A stretch of DNA of 64,000 bases, taken from contig NZ_VUNR01000011.1 of NCBI RefSeq assembly GCF_009695585.1, forward strand, positions 1 through 64,000. The letters are read 5' to 3'. Source of the stretch: Anaerovibrio slackiae (GTDB lineage: Bacteria; Bacillota; Negativicutes; Selenomonadales; Selenomonadaceae). The position numbers and the translations under genes are program-made. The notes under the pieces were generated by a model that was not told where the DNA came from, searched no databases, and saw nothing but the letters and a program-made list of their open reading frames with translations. Positions within the stretch are counted from its first letter, which is position 1. Every line of letters begins with the position of its first letter. Shown here piece by piece: positions 53,224 to 62,700 of the stretch.

Positions 53224-53418
53224 ATGGAGAAAGATATATTGAAATCGGCAGCTATAGCTTATCAAAAACTTTTGAGTATAGAGTATCGTATTGTCCTGGG
53301 GAGAAAAGGGAAACAAAAAGTGTTGGACATAGCTTTTTTGCCAGACAATTTTTATATGCACATTATGATGTGGAAAATGGAGGGGATTTTTAATGATTAC
53401 TGGTGTGATAAAAAATAA
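53224..53418 (+). CDS. Short PBECR4-like ORF (possible truncated nuclease-fold protein)
   Basis: The 64-residue product, ILKSAAIAYQKLLSIEYRIV followed by LGRKGK and FLPDNFYMHIM, resembles the first half of PBECR4-type nuclease domains of phage and toxin proteins (helix, then Y-x-hydrophobic-LGRKGK strand, then F..NF.H). The usual second half is missing, and the frame stops 26 bases inside hsdM. The start ATG is preceded by GGAAGGG. It may be a decayed toxin or a small hsdM-coupled leader protein. Identification is from pattern memory only. Confidence 0.45.
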   Translation: MEKDILKSAAIAYQKLLSIEYRIVLGRKGKQKVLDIAFLPDNFYMHIMMWKMEGIFNDYWCDKK

Positions 53419-54946
53419 AATTGATAAAATCTGGACTGATATATGGGCTGGCGGTTTGACCATGCCATTTAAGGTTATTGAGCAGATTACATATCTGATG
53501 TTTATCCGTTCCTTGGATCAAAAAGAAATTAATAATGAGAAAAAAGCCGTTATGTTTAAACGGCGTGGTATCAAGTCGCAGGTAGATATGATTTTTCCTG
53601 CCAGCGAGGCAGGGCAGAGTATGCGCTGGAGCAGGTTCAAGGATGCTGATCCAGATGTAATATTCAATACCCTGCGTGTAAAAGTATTTCCGGCTATCAA
53701 GGAAATGAAATATGGCATGTTGCCGGATTTTGATGAAAATGGCGAGGTGGCAGTGATTGCTGATGATCCGGCCAAAGAAAATGGAGTGCAAAGTGCTTTT
53801 TCTAGATTTATGAAGGATGCGCTGTTTGAATTGCCTACTGCCGAGGTTGTTACAAAAGTTATTACCGGTTTGGAAGATTTGTATCAGCATGATATTGAAG
53901 ACCAGGATATGCAGGGAGACATTTATGAGTATATGCTGGGCAAAGCTGCTTCATCTGGCACTAATGGACAGTTCCGTACCCCGAAGCACATCCGTGACAT
54001 GATGGTAGAGCTATTGGCTCCTACGCCTGATGATAGTATCTGTGACCCTGCATGTGGTACGGCAGGCTTTTTGATTTCTGCCGCTGAATACATTCGTGGC
54101 AAGTTCGAGCATAATATGAGTGATGAGCAATGGGCACATTTCCAAAGCACAGCTTTTTCGGGCTTTGATACTGATATGACCATGCTTCGTATCAGTGCCA
54201 TGAATTTAATGCTGCATGGAATTACTCATCCTGTGATTGATTATAAGAATAGTGTTTCAGAGAAAAACACGATTGATAGTGAATATACTGTATGCCTGGC
54301 TAATCCGCCATTTAAGGGTACTGTTGATGTTGAAACTATTAGTACAAGTTTGAAGGCTGTTACCAATACAAAAAAGACGGAGCTGCTTTTTATTGCACTC
54401 TTTTTACGTATGCTGAAAAAAGGCGGACGCTGTGCCTGTATTGTGCCTGATGGTGTGTTGTTTGGCAGTTCCAAGGCACATAAGGCTATGCGCAAGGAAT
54501 TAGTGGAAAATCATACTTTGCAGGCGGTTATTTCTATGCCGTCAGGTGTATTCAAGCCTTATGCCGGTGTATCTACAGCTATTTTGGTGTTCATAAAGAC
54601 AGGTGCTGGCGGTACGGAAGATGTGTGGTTTTATGATATGCAAGCTGATGGATTTAGTTTAGATGATAAGCGCAGTGAAGTCCAGGAGAATGATATTCCT
54701 GATATTATTGAGCGGTTTCATCATTTGGATGGAGAAAAAGAGCGCAAGCGTACAGAGCAGTCTTTCTTTGTGCCAAAGCAGGAAATCATTGATAATGGGT
54801 ATGATTTGTCAATTAATAAGTACAAAGAGATTGAATATGTGCCTGTAGAATATCCGCCTTCTGAGGAAATTATTGCTAATATTGAAGCTTTGGAGTTGGA
54901 GATTCAGAAAAATCTGGCAGAGTTGAAAGATATGCTTAAAGAATAG
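53393..54946 (+). CDS. hsdM: Type I restriction-modification DNA methyltransferase subunit M
   Basis: The 517-residue N6-adenine methyltransferase has the helical N-terminal domain (MPFKVIEQITYLMFIRSLDQ), GQFRTPKHIRDMMVELLAP, the SAM motif DPACGTAGFL near 218 and the catalytic NPPF near 304. It works with HsdS to methylate, and with HsdR to cleave. Its start overlaps the small PBECR4-like ORF. The hsdS gene does not follow directly: a 320-base gap contains the left arm of the large inverted repeat. Confidence 0.96.
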   Translation: MITGVIKNKIDKIWTDIWAGGLTMPFKVIEQITYLMFIRSLDQKEINNEKKAVMFKRRGIKSQVDMIFPASEAGQSMRWSRFKDADPDVIFNTLRVKVFPAIKEMKYGMLPDFDENGEVAVIADDPAKENGVQSAFSRFMKDALFELPTAEVVTKVITGLEDLYQHDIEDQDMQGDIYEYMLGKAASSGTNGQFRTPKHIRDMMVELLAPTPDDSICDPACGTAGFLISAAEYIRGKFEHNMSDEQWAHFQSTAFSGFDTDMTMLRISAMNLMLHGITHPVIDYKNSVSEKNTIDSEYTVCLANPPFKGTVDVETISTSLKAVTNTKKTELLFIALFLRMLKKGGRCACIVPDGVLFGSSKAHKAMRKELVENHTLQAVISMPSGVFKPYAGVSTAILVFIKTGAGGTEDVWFYDMQADGFSLDDKRSEVQENDIPDIIERFHHLDGEKERKRTEQSFFVPKQEIIDNGYDLSINKYKEIEYVPVEYPPSEEIIANIEALELEIQKNLAELKDMLKE

Positions 54947-54972
54947 GTTGTTTTTTCTTTTATTATTTGTGA

Positions 54973-55204
54973 CAAATTACAATTTCTAGTATCAAAAGTG
55001 CTACATTACAGTATCGTAAATAGCAAACAGCAACTGTTCCAATGGGTGGAGGAGCAATGCCAATGCAGGCACGCTCGCGCTACTATCCACGCCTAGCGGA
55101 TGCTAAGCTCTTGCTGCGCCTACGGCTTGCAAATCGCTAAGCACCGAGGCGCGTCTCAGTGCCTTGCATTGGCACCGCCCCATCCCCCCATCAATTCTCT
55201 GCTC
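54973..55204. repeat. Left arm of a ~232-bp inverted repeat bounding the hsdS cassette
   Basis: It matches the reverse complement of 59336-59567 with only a few mismatches (three or four near the outer edge, one at 55024-55026, a few near the inner edge). The inner 115 bases (about 55059-55173) are GC-rich and themselves begin GCCAATGCA and end TGCATTGGC, with a nested hairpin (TAGCGGATGCTAAGC against GCTTGCAAATCGCTA). Confidence 0.93.
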
Positions 55205-55269
55205 TAACATACCGTCCCAAATAATTACATGATAATCTTATTAGCTAGATTATAAATATGAGGTAAATT

Positions 55270-56403
55270 ATGATGCAAAAATTAGGCGATATAGCCACAT
55301 ATATTAATGGTTACGCATTTAAGCCAGCAGATAGAGGTTTAAAAGGACTACCAATAATTAGAATCCAAGATTTAACTGGCAACAGCTATGATTTAGGTTT
55401 TTATGACGGTATATATCCTAAAAAAATTGAAATAAACAATGGTGACATATTAATTTCGTGGTCTGGTAGTTTAGGAATATTCCTTTGGAATGGTGGAAAA
55501 GCATTATTAAATCAGCATATATTTAAAGTTGTATTTGATAAAAAAGACATTGATAAACACTATTTTTTGTTCGCAGTCAAAGAAAAATTAAATGAAATGA
55601 GTTTGAAAACTCATGGTGCTACTATGAAGCATATCATAAAGAGTGATTTTGAAAATATAACTATATCACTTCCGGATTTAAATGAACAAAAACGTATTTC
55701 TAATATGCTATTAAAAATAGAAAACTTAATAAAAATGCGTAAAAACCAAATTCAACATTATGACACATTAACTAAATCTTTATTTATCGAGATGTTTGGT
55801 GATCCTAAGACAAACCCCAAAGAATGGAGGAAAATACCATTATCACAAATTATTTCGAAAGCTAACAATGGTATGGCTAGAAGAGGTAATGACGAAAATG
55901 GGTCTATTGTCCTAAGATTAGTAGAACTTCAAGAAGGCATTATTGATTATAGTAAGCCAAATAGAATTTTACTGACTGAAAAGGAAAAAGAAAAATACTT
56001 ATTGCAAGAAAACGATTTCCTTTTTGCCAGAGTAAATGGTAATCCATTAAATGTTGGTAGGTGTGCTGTTTTCCATTCAATTGGAGAGGCAGTATATCAT
56101 AATGATCATATTATTAGGGTACATTTTGACGATAGTATGGTTAATGGTGTTTTCGCTAGCACAATATTAAATAGCGAATATGGTAAAGACGAAATGCGAA
56201 ATAAAATTAAAACATCTGCTGGTCAATATACAATAAGTCAAGATGGCATTGGAGCTATAAAAACCATAGTTCCACCAATCTACCTCCAAAACCAATTCGC
56301 CGATTTCGTCGCACAAGTCGATAAACACAAATCTGTGGTACAGAAATCATTGGATGAGACTCAGATTTTGTTTGATAGTTTGATGCAGAAGTATTTTGGT
56401 TGA
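55270..56403 (+). CDS. hsdS: Type I restriction specificity subunit S (currently in the hsdM orientation)
   Basis: The 377-residue protein has two target-recognition domains, each followed by a conserved helix: TRD1 about 1-140, central helix KSLFIEMFGDPKTNPKEW near 173, TRD2 about 190-330, and the terminal helix LDETQILFDSLMQKYFG. PDLNEQKRISNMLLKIE and IYLQNQFADFV are the usual repeat motifs. AT-rich compared with hsdM. The full C-terminal helix makes this the intact, expressed copy. Confidence 0.93.
   Translation: MMQKLGDIATYINGYAFKPADRGLKGLPIIRIQDLTGNSYDLGFYDGIYPKKIEINNGDILISWSGSLGIFLWNGGKALLNQHIFKVVFDKKDIDKHYFLFAVKEKLNEMSLKTHGATMKHIIKSDFENITISLPDLNEQKRISNMLLKIENLIKMRKNQIQHYDTLTKSLFIEMFGDPKTNPKEWRKIPLSQIISKANNGMARRGNDENGSIVLRLVELQEGIIDYSKPNRILLTEKEKEKYLLQENDFLFARVNGNPLNVGRCAVFHSIGEAVYHNDHIIRVHFDDSMVNGVFASTILNSEYGKDEMRNKIKTSAGQYTISQDGIGAIKTIVPPIYLQNQFADFVAQVDKHKSVVQKSLDETQILFDSLMQKYFG
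55767..55799. repeat. 33-bp inverted repeat in the hsdS centre, copy 1
   Basis: Matches the reverse complement of 58695-58727 at 31 of 33 positions. It encodes the conserved central helix LTKSLFIEMFG, so crossover here would exchange TRD2 between the two hsdS genes without breaking the frame. Confidence 0.85.
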
Positions 56404-56418
56404 GAAGGGGGAACTATT

Positions 56419-57123
56419 ATGTACGGAATATCTTCTCAACAATGGAAAGTGATATTTAGCATTTTTCTGCGGCATAAGGACTTGATTAATTGGGTAAAAC
56501 TATTTGGTTCCAGGGCTAGAGGCGATGGCAGAGTTACATCAGATGTGGATTTGGCTGTGTCAGTTAAAGATGGGGCTACATTGTCTTTGATTGAAGCATT
56601 TGAAGACAGCAGCCTGCCGTATACATTTGATATTATTGACTATGACAGGCAATCTAATGAGAATTTAAAAAAAGAAATAGATAGAGATGGAAAATTGCTT
56701 TTTTCCGTGAAAGGGGGTAGAAGTATTATGACCGATACACAGTTAAGGTTAAAGTGGGAAGATTATCATAGGGCTATGGACTCATTGAGAATTGCAGTAA
56801 AGTGGGAACGTGATGCTGACAACATGTATTTGGATGCTACGATACAGCGGTTTGAGTTTTGCTTTGAACTGGCATGGAAACTGATGAAGTCTGCTTTGGC
56901 GTATGAAGGTATTGAAGCGAGCAGTCCGCGAAGCAGTATTCGTGAGGGCTGGAAGCAGGGCTTGATTGATAGTGCAGAGAAATGGCTGGATATGCTGGAA
57001 AAGCGAAATCTGTCATCTCATACTTATAATGAAACGACAGCGATGGATGTATATAATTGTATAATTGGTGAGTATTTAGATTTATTATCTGCCTTGGAAA
57101 ATAAAATAAAAGAACGTATATAA
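56419..57123 (+). CDS. MNT nucleotidyltransferase fused to a HEPN (HepT-like) domain
   Basis: The 234-residue protein is the two-gene pair of 2174-2850 joined in one frame. The MNT part has FGSRARGDGRVTSDVDLAV (Gly30-Ser31, Asp42-x-Asp44). The HEPN part has IQRFEFCFELAWK and RNLSSHTY (Arg196, His201, Tyr203). At the junction, AAGGGGG (56711-56717) stands 10 bases before an in-frame ATG (56728, residue 104), the remains of a separate ribosome site and start, so a free HEPN product of 131 residues could also be made. It lies inside the invertible segment between hsdS and the recombinase. Confidence 0.85.
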   Translation: MYGISSQQWKVIFSIFLRHKDLINWVKLFGSRARGDGRVTSDVDLAVSVKDGATLSLIEAFEDSSLPYTFDIIDYDRQSNENLKKEIDRDGKLLFSVKGGRSIMTDTQLRLKWEDYHRAMDSLRIAVKWERDADNMYLDATIQRFEFCFELAWKLMKSALAYEGIEASSPRSSIREGWKQGLIDSAEKWLDMLEKRNLSSHTYNETTAMDVYNCIIGEYLDLLSALENKIKERI

Positions 57124-57179
57124 AAATCAATGGGGAAACCGGATGGATGGCTGGTATGTACAGAAAGGAGCATACCAGC

Positions 57180-58145
57180 ATGGAAGATAAGATTGTTAGC
57201 ATACTTGAGAGTATGGAAGAATATTTGGATGTAGGACAGCTGAAAAAGCTGCAAGAGGTGCTCATCAACTCATTATCAGAAAACCTTTCAATCAAGAAGT
57301 CAGAGGATAATGACTATTATTTAAAGGCATTTTTAGCTGCTAAAAAAATCGAGGGTTGTTCTGAGAGAACAATTCAATATTACAGAGTGACTATTGCAAA
57401 GATGCTTTCTCAGATAAATATTCCAGTGCGTAGAATTTCTACGGATGATATTAGAGGATATTTGGTAGCATATCAAAAAATAAACAATTGTGGCAATGTC
57501 ACTATTGATAACATACGTAGGAATATATCTAGTTTTTTCTCATGGCTTGAGGAAGAAGACTATATTCTCAAGACACCTATGAAGCGTATTCATCGGATAA
57601 AAACAAAAAAGCAGGTGAAGGCTATTATTTCTGATGAGGAAATAGAGATTTTACGCGATAATTGCAACAAACGTGAGTTAGCTATAATAGATTTGCTATA
57701 TTCTACAGGTATTAGAGTGGGTGAATTGGTAAATTTAGATATAGATGATGTAGATTTTGAGAATAGGGAATGTATTGTGTTTGGTAAAGGCGATAAAGAG
57801 CGAAAAGTTTATTTCGATGCCAAAACTAAAATACACTTGAAAAATTATATTGCAACGCGGACTGACAACAATCCAGCGTTGTTTGTATCTTTCAATGCCC
57901 CTCATAACCGCTTGAAAATAAGTGCGATAGAGATTTGTATGCGCAATTTAGGGCGAAGCCTTGATTTGTGCCGTATTCACCCGCATAAGTTCAGGCGTAC
58001 TATGGCAACCAGGGCTATAGATAAAGGTATGCCGATAGAGCAAGTTCAAAAAATTCTCGGACATTCACAGATAGATACTACTATGCAATATGCTATAGTC
58101 AATCAAAATAATGTTAAGATTTCACATCAAAAATTAATGAATTAA
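57180..58145 (+). CDS. Tyrosine recombinase (site-specific, probable hsdS inversion enzyme)
   Basis: The 321-residue XerC/D-like recombinase has an N-terminal SAM-like core-binding domain (AKKIEGCSERTIQYYRVTI) and a catalytic domain with Arg179 (STGIRVGEL), His269-x2-Arg272 (HPHKFRRT), His295 (LGHSQ) and Tyr304. All catalytic residues are intact. ATG 57180 follows AAAGGAG; the ATG at 57147 lies before that site. It sits within the cassette bounded by the inverted repeats, so it would invert its own gene. Its last bases overlap the convergent hsdS by four. Confidence 0.92.
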   Translation: MEDKIVSILESMEEYLDVGQLKKLQEVLINSLSENLSIKKSEDNDYYLKAFLAAKKIEGCSERTIQYYRVTIAKMLSQINIPVRRISTDDIRGYLVAYQKINNCGNVTIDNIRRNISSFFSWLEEEDYILKTPMKRIHRIKTKKQVKAIISDEEIEILRDNCNKRELAIIDLLYSTGIRVGELVNLDIDDVDFENRECIVFGKGDKERKVYFDAKTKIHLKNYIATRTDNNPALFVSFNAPHNRLKISAIEICMRNLGRSLDLCRIHPHKFRRTMATRAIDKGMPIEQVQKILGHSQIDTTMQYAIVNQNNVKISHQKLMN

Positions 58146-59272
58146 TCAAGTATCGGAAATTTGTGTTTGTCGATAAAATAAATATTTTTTACAAAATCAT
58201 CTTGTAACTCTATTGGCGGAACAATAATATTTAGCGATTTTATTGCATCAAAATTTAAGCCAGCTTTAACTCCGTTTTGGTTTTTACTGCAAAACTGTCG
58301 TTTGCCAGCATCTGTTTCTAAGTAATAAGAAATATATTGAGGATTTATCCTATTTTGGTCTAATCGTACTAAAGATAGATGTTGATTAATATATGCACCT
58401 CTAGAAGATATATCTTTGTCTATTACACCAGTTCTTCCCAAATCAGCAGTTATACTAATTAATAAGTCACCACATTTCACCTTAGTTCTTTCTGCTTCTT
58501 TATTCTTCGGTGCTTTTATATATTGAATATCATCTAACACTATTTTATTGTTTTTTACATTCTTTATTGTAAGAAATAACTCATTTTCTTCATTAACGAA
58601 ATATTTAGCCCATCCACGTGAACCAGATGTAAGAAAGTCAATATATTCTTCTAGTTTGTGTTCTTCCCACCCCAGTGGATTTATTACAGTATCTCCAAAC
58701 ATCTCAACAAATAAAGATTTAGTTAATAAATCTAGTTTTTTCAACTGTTGATTTTTTAATGATATTATATTATCGATCCTATTTAATGTGTTATAAATTT
58801 TCTTTTGTTCAACCATGTTAGGCAGAAATAACGGTATGCTTTTTAAATCTGCAATTGAAAAACTTGCTTGATTGACAGATTTTTTTGCTATTTTTTTTAT
58901 ATATTTTTTAAATGTATTACTTTTAAAGTAGTATTCAGCATATTCTGGTAATATGAAATTCCGATTAGCTTTTAGTCTTAATAAATTCATTCCGTGAATA
59001 ATACACTCGTTTTTTTGCATTTTATACATAACAGCTCTACCTAAATATGCCATACTATTAATATGTGACATCAATATATCGCCATCTTGCAAAATATATT
59101 CGGTATATTTTTTCTTATCATGTATTCCAGCATATCCCATTTTATCTCTGTTAAAGGTATCATTTGCTAGTGTTTCTATGCGAGTTATGGGTATACCACC
59201 AGAAATAACTCCTTGCTTTATATTAGCACCATTTTTTATATAAAAAAAGCAATCATTAACATTAATAGTCAT
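58142..59272 (-). CDS. hsdS: Second, oppositely oriented type I specificity subunit S (likely silent)
   Basis: The 376-residue protein has different TRDs from the first copy but the same central helix (KSLFVEMFGDTVINPLGW) and repeat motifs (MVEQKKIYNTLNRIDNII, IELQDDFVKNIYFIDKHK). It stops about 18 residues earlier than copy 1, lacking the final helix. Its ATG has no ribosome site, and no promoter is evident, consistent with a storage cassette activated by inversion. Confidence 0.9.
   Translation of the reverse strand: MTINVNDCFFYIKNGANIKQGVISGGIPITRIETLANDTFNRDKMGYAGIHDKKKYTEYILQDGDILMSHINSMAYLGRAVMYKMQKNECIIHGMNLLRLKANRNFILPEYAEYYFKSNTFKKYIKKIAKKSVNQASFSIADLKSIPLFLPNMVEQKKIYNTLNRIDNIISLKNQQLKKLDLLTKSLFVEMFGDTVINPLGWEEHKLEEYIDFLTSGSRGWAKYFVNEENELFLTIKNVKNNKIVLDDIQYIKAPKNKEAERTKVKCGDLLISITADLGRTGVIDKDISSRGAYINQHLSLVRLDQNRINPQYISYYLETDAGKRQFCSKNQNGVKAGLNFDAIKSLNIIVPPIELQDDFVKNIYFIDKHKFPILD
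58695..58727. repeat. 33-bp inverted repeat in the hsdS centre, copy 2
   Basis: Reverse complement of 55767-55799 with two mismatches, in the central helix codons of the minus-strand hsdS. Confidence 0.85.
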
Positions 59273-59335
59273 ATTTTCACATCCGTACTAAAAAATATTA
59301 TACAGGAAAGTTAGCGTAGTATTCTTGTAACTAGG

Positions 59336-59567
59336 AGCAGATAATGTGATGGGTGGATGGGGCGGTGCCAATGCAAGGCACTGAGACGCGCCTCGGTGCT
59401 TAGCGATTTGCAAGCCGTAGGCGCAGCAAGAGCTTAGCATCCGCTAGGCGTGGATAGTAGCGCGAGCGTGCCTGCATTGGCATTGCTCCTCCACCCATTG
59501 GAACAGTTGCTGTTTACTATTTACGATACTGTAATGTAGCACTTTTGATACAAAAAATTGTAATTTG
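59336..59567. repeat. Right arm of the ~232-bp inverted repeat
   Basis: Reverse complement of 54973-55204. Between the arms lie 4131 bases holding both hsdS genes, the MNT-HEPN fusion and the recombinase. The arms stop about 63-66 bases short of each hsdS start codon. Confidence 0.93.
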
Positions 59568-59770
59568 CCAGTGTCCAAACTGACAAAATGGCAAAATTTC
59601 ATCTATAAGATTCTCAAAAATAATGCAACTAAAGTCATAAAATGGTACAATGATACCTGATAAGAGCAATGAGGATAAAGGTCAGATTTTATCCGTTAAA
59701 TTTATTAAAATTCGTTATTTCATTCAAATAATATCAGAATAGCAGTATCATTTGGCAAGGGGATGACATA
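59568..59770. other. hsdR upstream region
   Basis: AT-rich. A possible -10 box TACAAT (59646-59651) has only a weak upstream -35. A small stem (GGATAAA/TTTATCC, 59673-59694) follows. hsdR therefore may have its own promoter, independent of the invertible segment. Confidence 0.4.
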
Positions 59771-62700
59771 ATGTCCAATTTTGCATTTTTGGCAGGTTTG
59801 ACGAATTTCAAAATGTTTGCAGCAGCAGCTATAGAGGCAGAAAAAGTATATGCTACCAGCCCTGCTATGTGTGCTATTGGCTGCCGCAAGGCATTGGAAT
59901 TGGCTGTCAAGTGGGTTTATGCCGCAGACAAGACCATAGAAATGCCATATAGGGATAACCTGCAATCCCTCATCCATGAGCCATCTTTTAAAGATGCTGT
60001 AGATGAAAGAACCTGGGTAAAGCTGCCTTATATTATAAAATTGGGCAATCTGTCTGTACATACTGAGAGAAATGTACGTCCCGAAGAAGTAATTTTCAGC
60101 TTAAAAGGATTGTTTGAGTTTATTCAATGGATTAATTATTGCTATGGCAGTGATGAGGAGCGTTTTTTTGATGAAAAATTGATTCCTAAAAAACGTGTAC
60201 AGCTGGATGTAGACAAAATCAAACAGCAGGAAAGCTTGCTGGCAATAAAGGACGAAAAGCTGAAGGAGATGGAAAAGCAGCTGGCTGCAATGGCTGCTGA
60301 ATTGGCAGCAGCCAAAGCTGTGCATACTGAACAGCGAAGCTTTAATCCGGAAGAAATTTCTGAGTATGAAACTCGCAAACGCTATATTGACCTGGATTTA
60401 AAATTGATGGGCTGGAAATTCAAGGGGACAGATGGCTACAACGTATCTGAGGAATATGAAGTCAATGATATGACTGGTGTGCTGGGGCAGAAGGGGTACA
60501 TAGATTATCTGCTGTTTGGTGATGATGGCAAGCCGTTGGCTGTGGTTGAGGCAAAGAGGACTTCTCTAGATGCGAAAAAAGGCAAGATTCAGGCTGAGTT
60601 GTATGCGGACTGTGTAGAGCGCAAATTTGGGCGCAGACCATTTATTTTTTATACGAATGGTTTTGAGACCTATTTTTGGGATGATAAATCCATGCCTGAC
60701 AGGCTGGTAAGTTCTGTTTTTAGCAAGGAAGATTTGGAAAAATTGGTGAATCGCCGCTCGTTTGCTAAAGATTCCGGCATGTATGAAATAAATCGTGAGA
60801 TCAGCGGGCGAAAATACCAGATGGAAGCTATTCGTTCTGTATGTGATGGCCTGAGGAAAAAGGTTAGGCGTCATCTCTTGGTGATGGCTACTGGGACAGG
60901 CAAGACACGCACAGCAGCAGGGCTGGTAGATATTCTGTCAAGGTCTGGTCATGTGACCAATATTTTATTTTTGGCTGACCGCAGGGCACTAGTAAAGCAG
61001 GCAAGAGATGCGTTCAAAGATTATCTGCCGAAGATGTCTTTGTGCAATCTTTGCGAAAATAAGCAGGATTATAACGCCAGAATTGTCTTTTCCACTTATC
61101 CAACCATCCTTGGGGCAATTGATGATACCAAGTCAAAGGATGGCAGTATTCTCTATACTCCGGCGCATTTTGATTTGATTATAATTGATGAAGCTCATCG
61201 CAGTATCTTTAAAAAGTATAAGGTTATTTTTGATTATTTTGATGCCGTGCTGGTAGGTTTAACGGCTACGCCTAAGACAGATGTGGACACGAATACGTAT
61301 GATTTTTTTCAGTTGGAGGATGATGTACCTACCTTTGCTTATGAGTATGAAACTGCTGTAGAGGAAGGGTATCTTGTGCCTTACTACAATTATGAAGTCA
61401 AGACCAAATTTGTGTGCGAAGGCATAAAATATGATGAATTATCAGATGAAGAAAAACAGCGTTACGAGGAAGATTTTGCAGAAGATGATGTTGTACCGGC
61501 ATACATATCCGAAAGCCTTATAAATAAGCGAGTATTCAACAAGGGAACTGTGGACAGGGTTATCACTGATTTAATGAGCAGGGGAATTAAAATCAACGGT
61601 GGTGATAAGCTGGGGAAAAGTATCATCTTTGCTGCAACTAAGGAACATGCCAGATATATTGTGGAACGGTTTGATGCATTGTATCCCCAGTATGCCGGGC
61701 ATTTTGCAGCCTGTGTAGTGTGTTCAGATGATTATGCTCAGACGGTGATTGATGATTTTAAAATTGCAGAAAAAGCTCCCTTTATAGCAGTGTCTGTTGA
61801 TATGATGGATACGGGTATTGATGTGCCTGAGGCGGTAAATTTAGTCTTTTTCAAGAAGGTGCGCAGTAAAAGCAAATTCTGGCAGATGATTGGCAGGGGG
61901 ACAAGGCTCTGCAGGGATTTAAACTGTGTTGATACGCAAAGCGGCGAATATGCTGACAAAAAATATTTTCTGATTTTTGATTATGGGCAGAATTTTGATT
62001 TTTTCAGAACCCATAAGAAGGGCTTTGAAAACGGGGCAGTGCAGTCTCTGACAGAAAGTATTTTTATCAAGCAGGTGCGACTAATCAAGGAATTGCAGGA
62101 GCCGGTTTTTGCTGAGGCAAGATACCAGCAGTTCAGGGATGAGCTGATTGGGATTATTGTCGGACAGATTCAGGCGTTAAACAGGCAGTCTGTGGTGGTG
62201 CGCCTGAAACGCAGGTATGTGGACAAATATAATCATGCAGATGCTTTTACCTGCCTTAGTGAGGATGCCAAAGGTGAGCTGATTAAGGAATTGGCACCGC
62301 TCGTATATAATGATGAGCAGGATGAATTTGCCAAGCGTTTTGATAATTTCATGTATGGCATGATGCTGGCTTTGATAGGGAAGCACAGTTCCTTTAAGTC
62401 AGCAAAAAAGCAGCTGATTAAGACTGCTGATTTGCTGATTGCAAAGGCTGTAATTCCGCAGATAAAAAATAAATTGCCGGAAATTCAGGCAGTGCAGGCG
62501 GATGAATACTGGGAGGCTAATGACATACTTCTGTTTGAGCATACAAGAAAGCAATTGCGCGGACTTGTCCAGCTCTTATATGATGGCAGGCGCATGAAAA
62601 TCATCAAGACAGTCCTGACAGATCCTGTTCTAGATGAAAAGGAAGGACAGACACTGCCTCAGGAAGAAAACTTTGAAAATTATAAAAGAAAAGTCAATCA

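Noticed and set aside
55059-55173. CRISPR repeat
   Set aside because: Only two copies, in inverted orientation, 4 kb apart, without spacers or cas genes.
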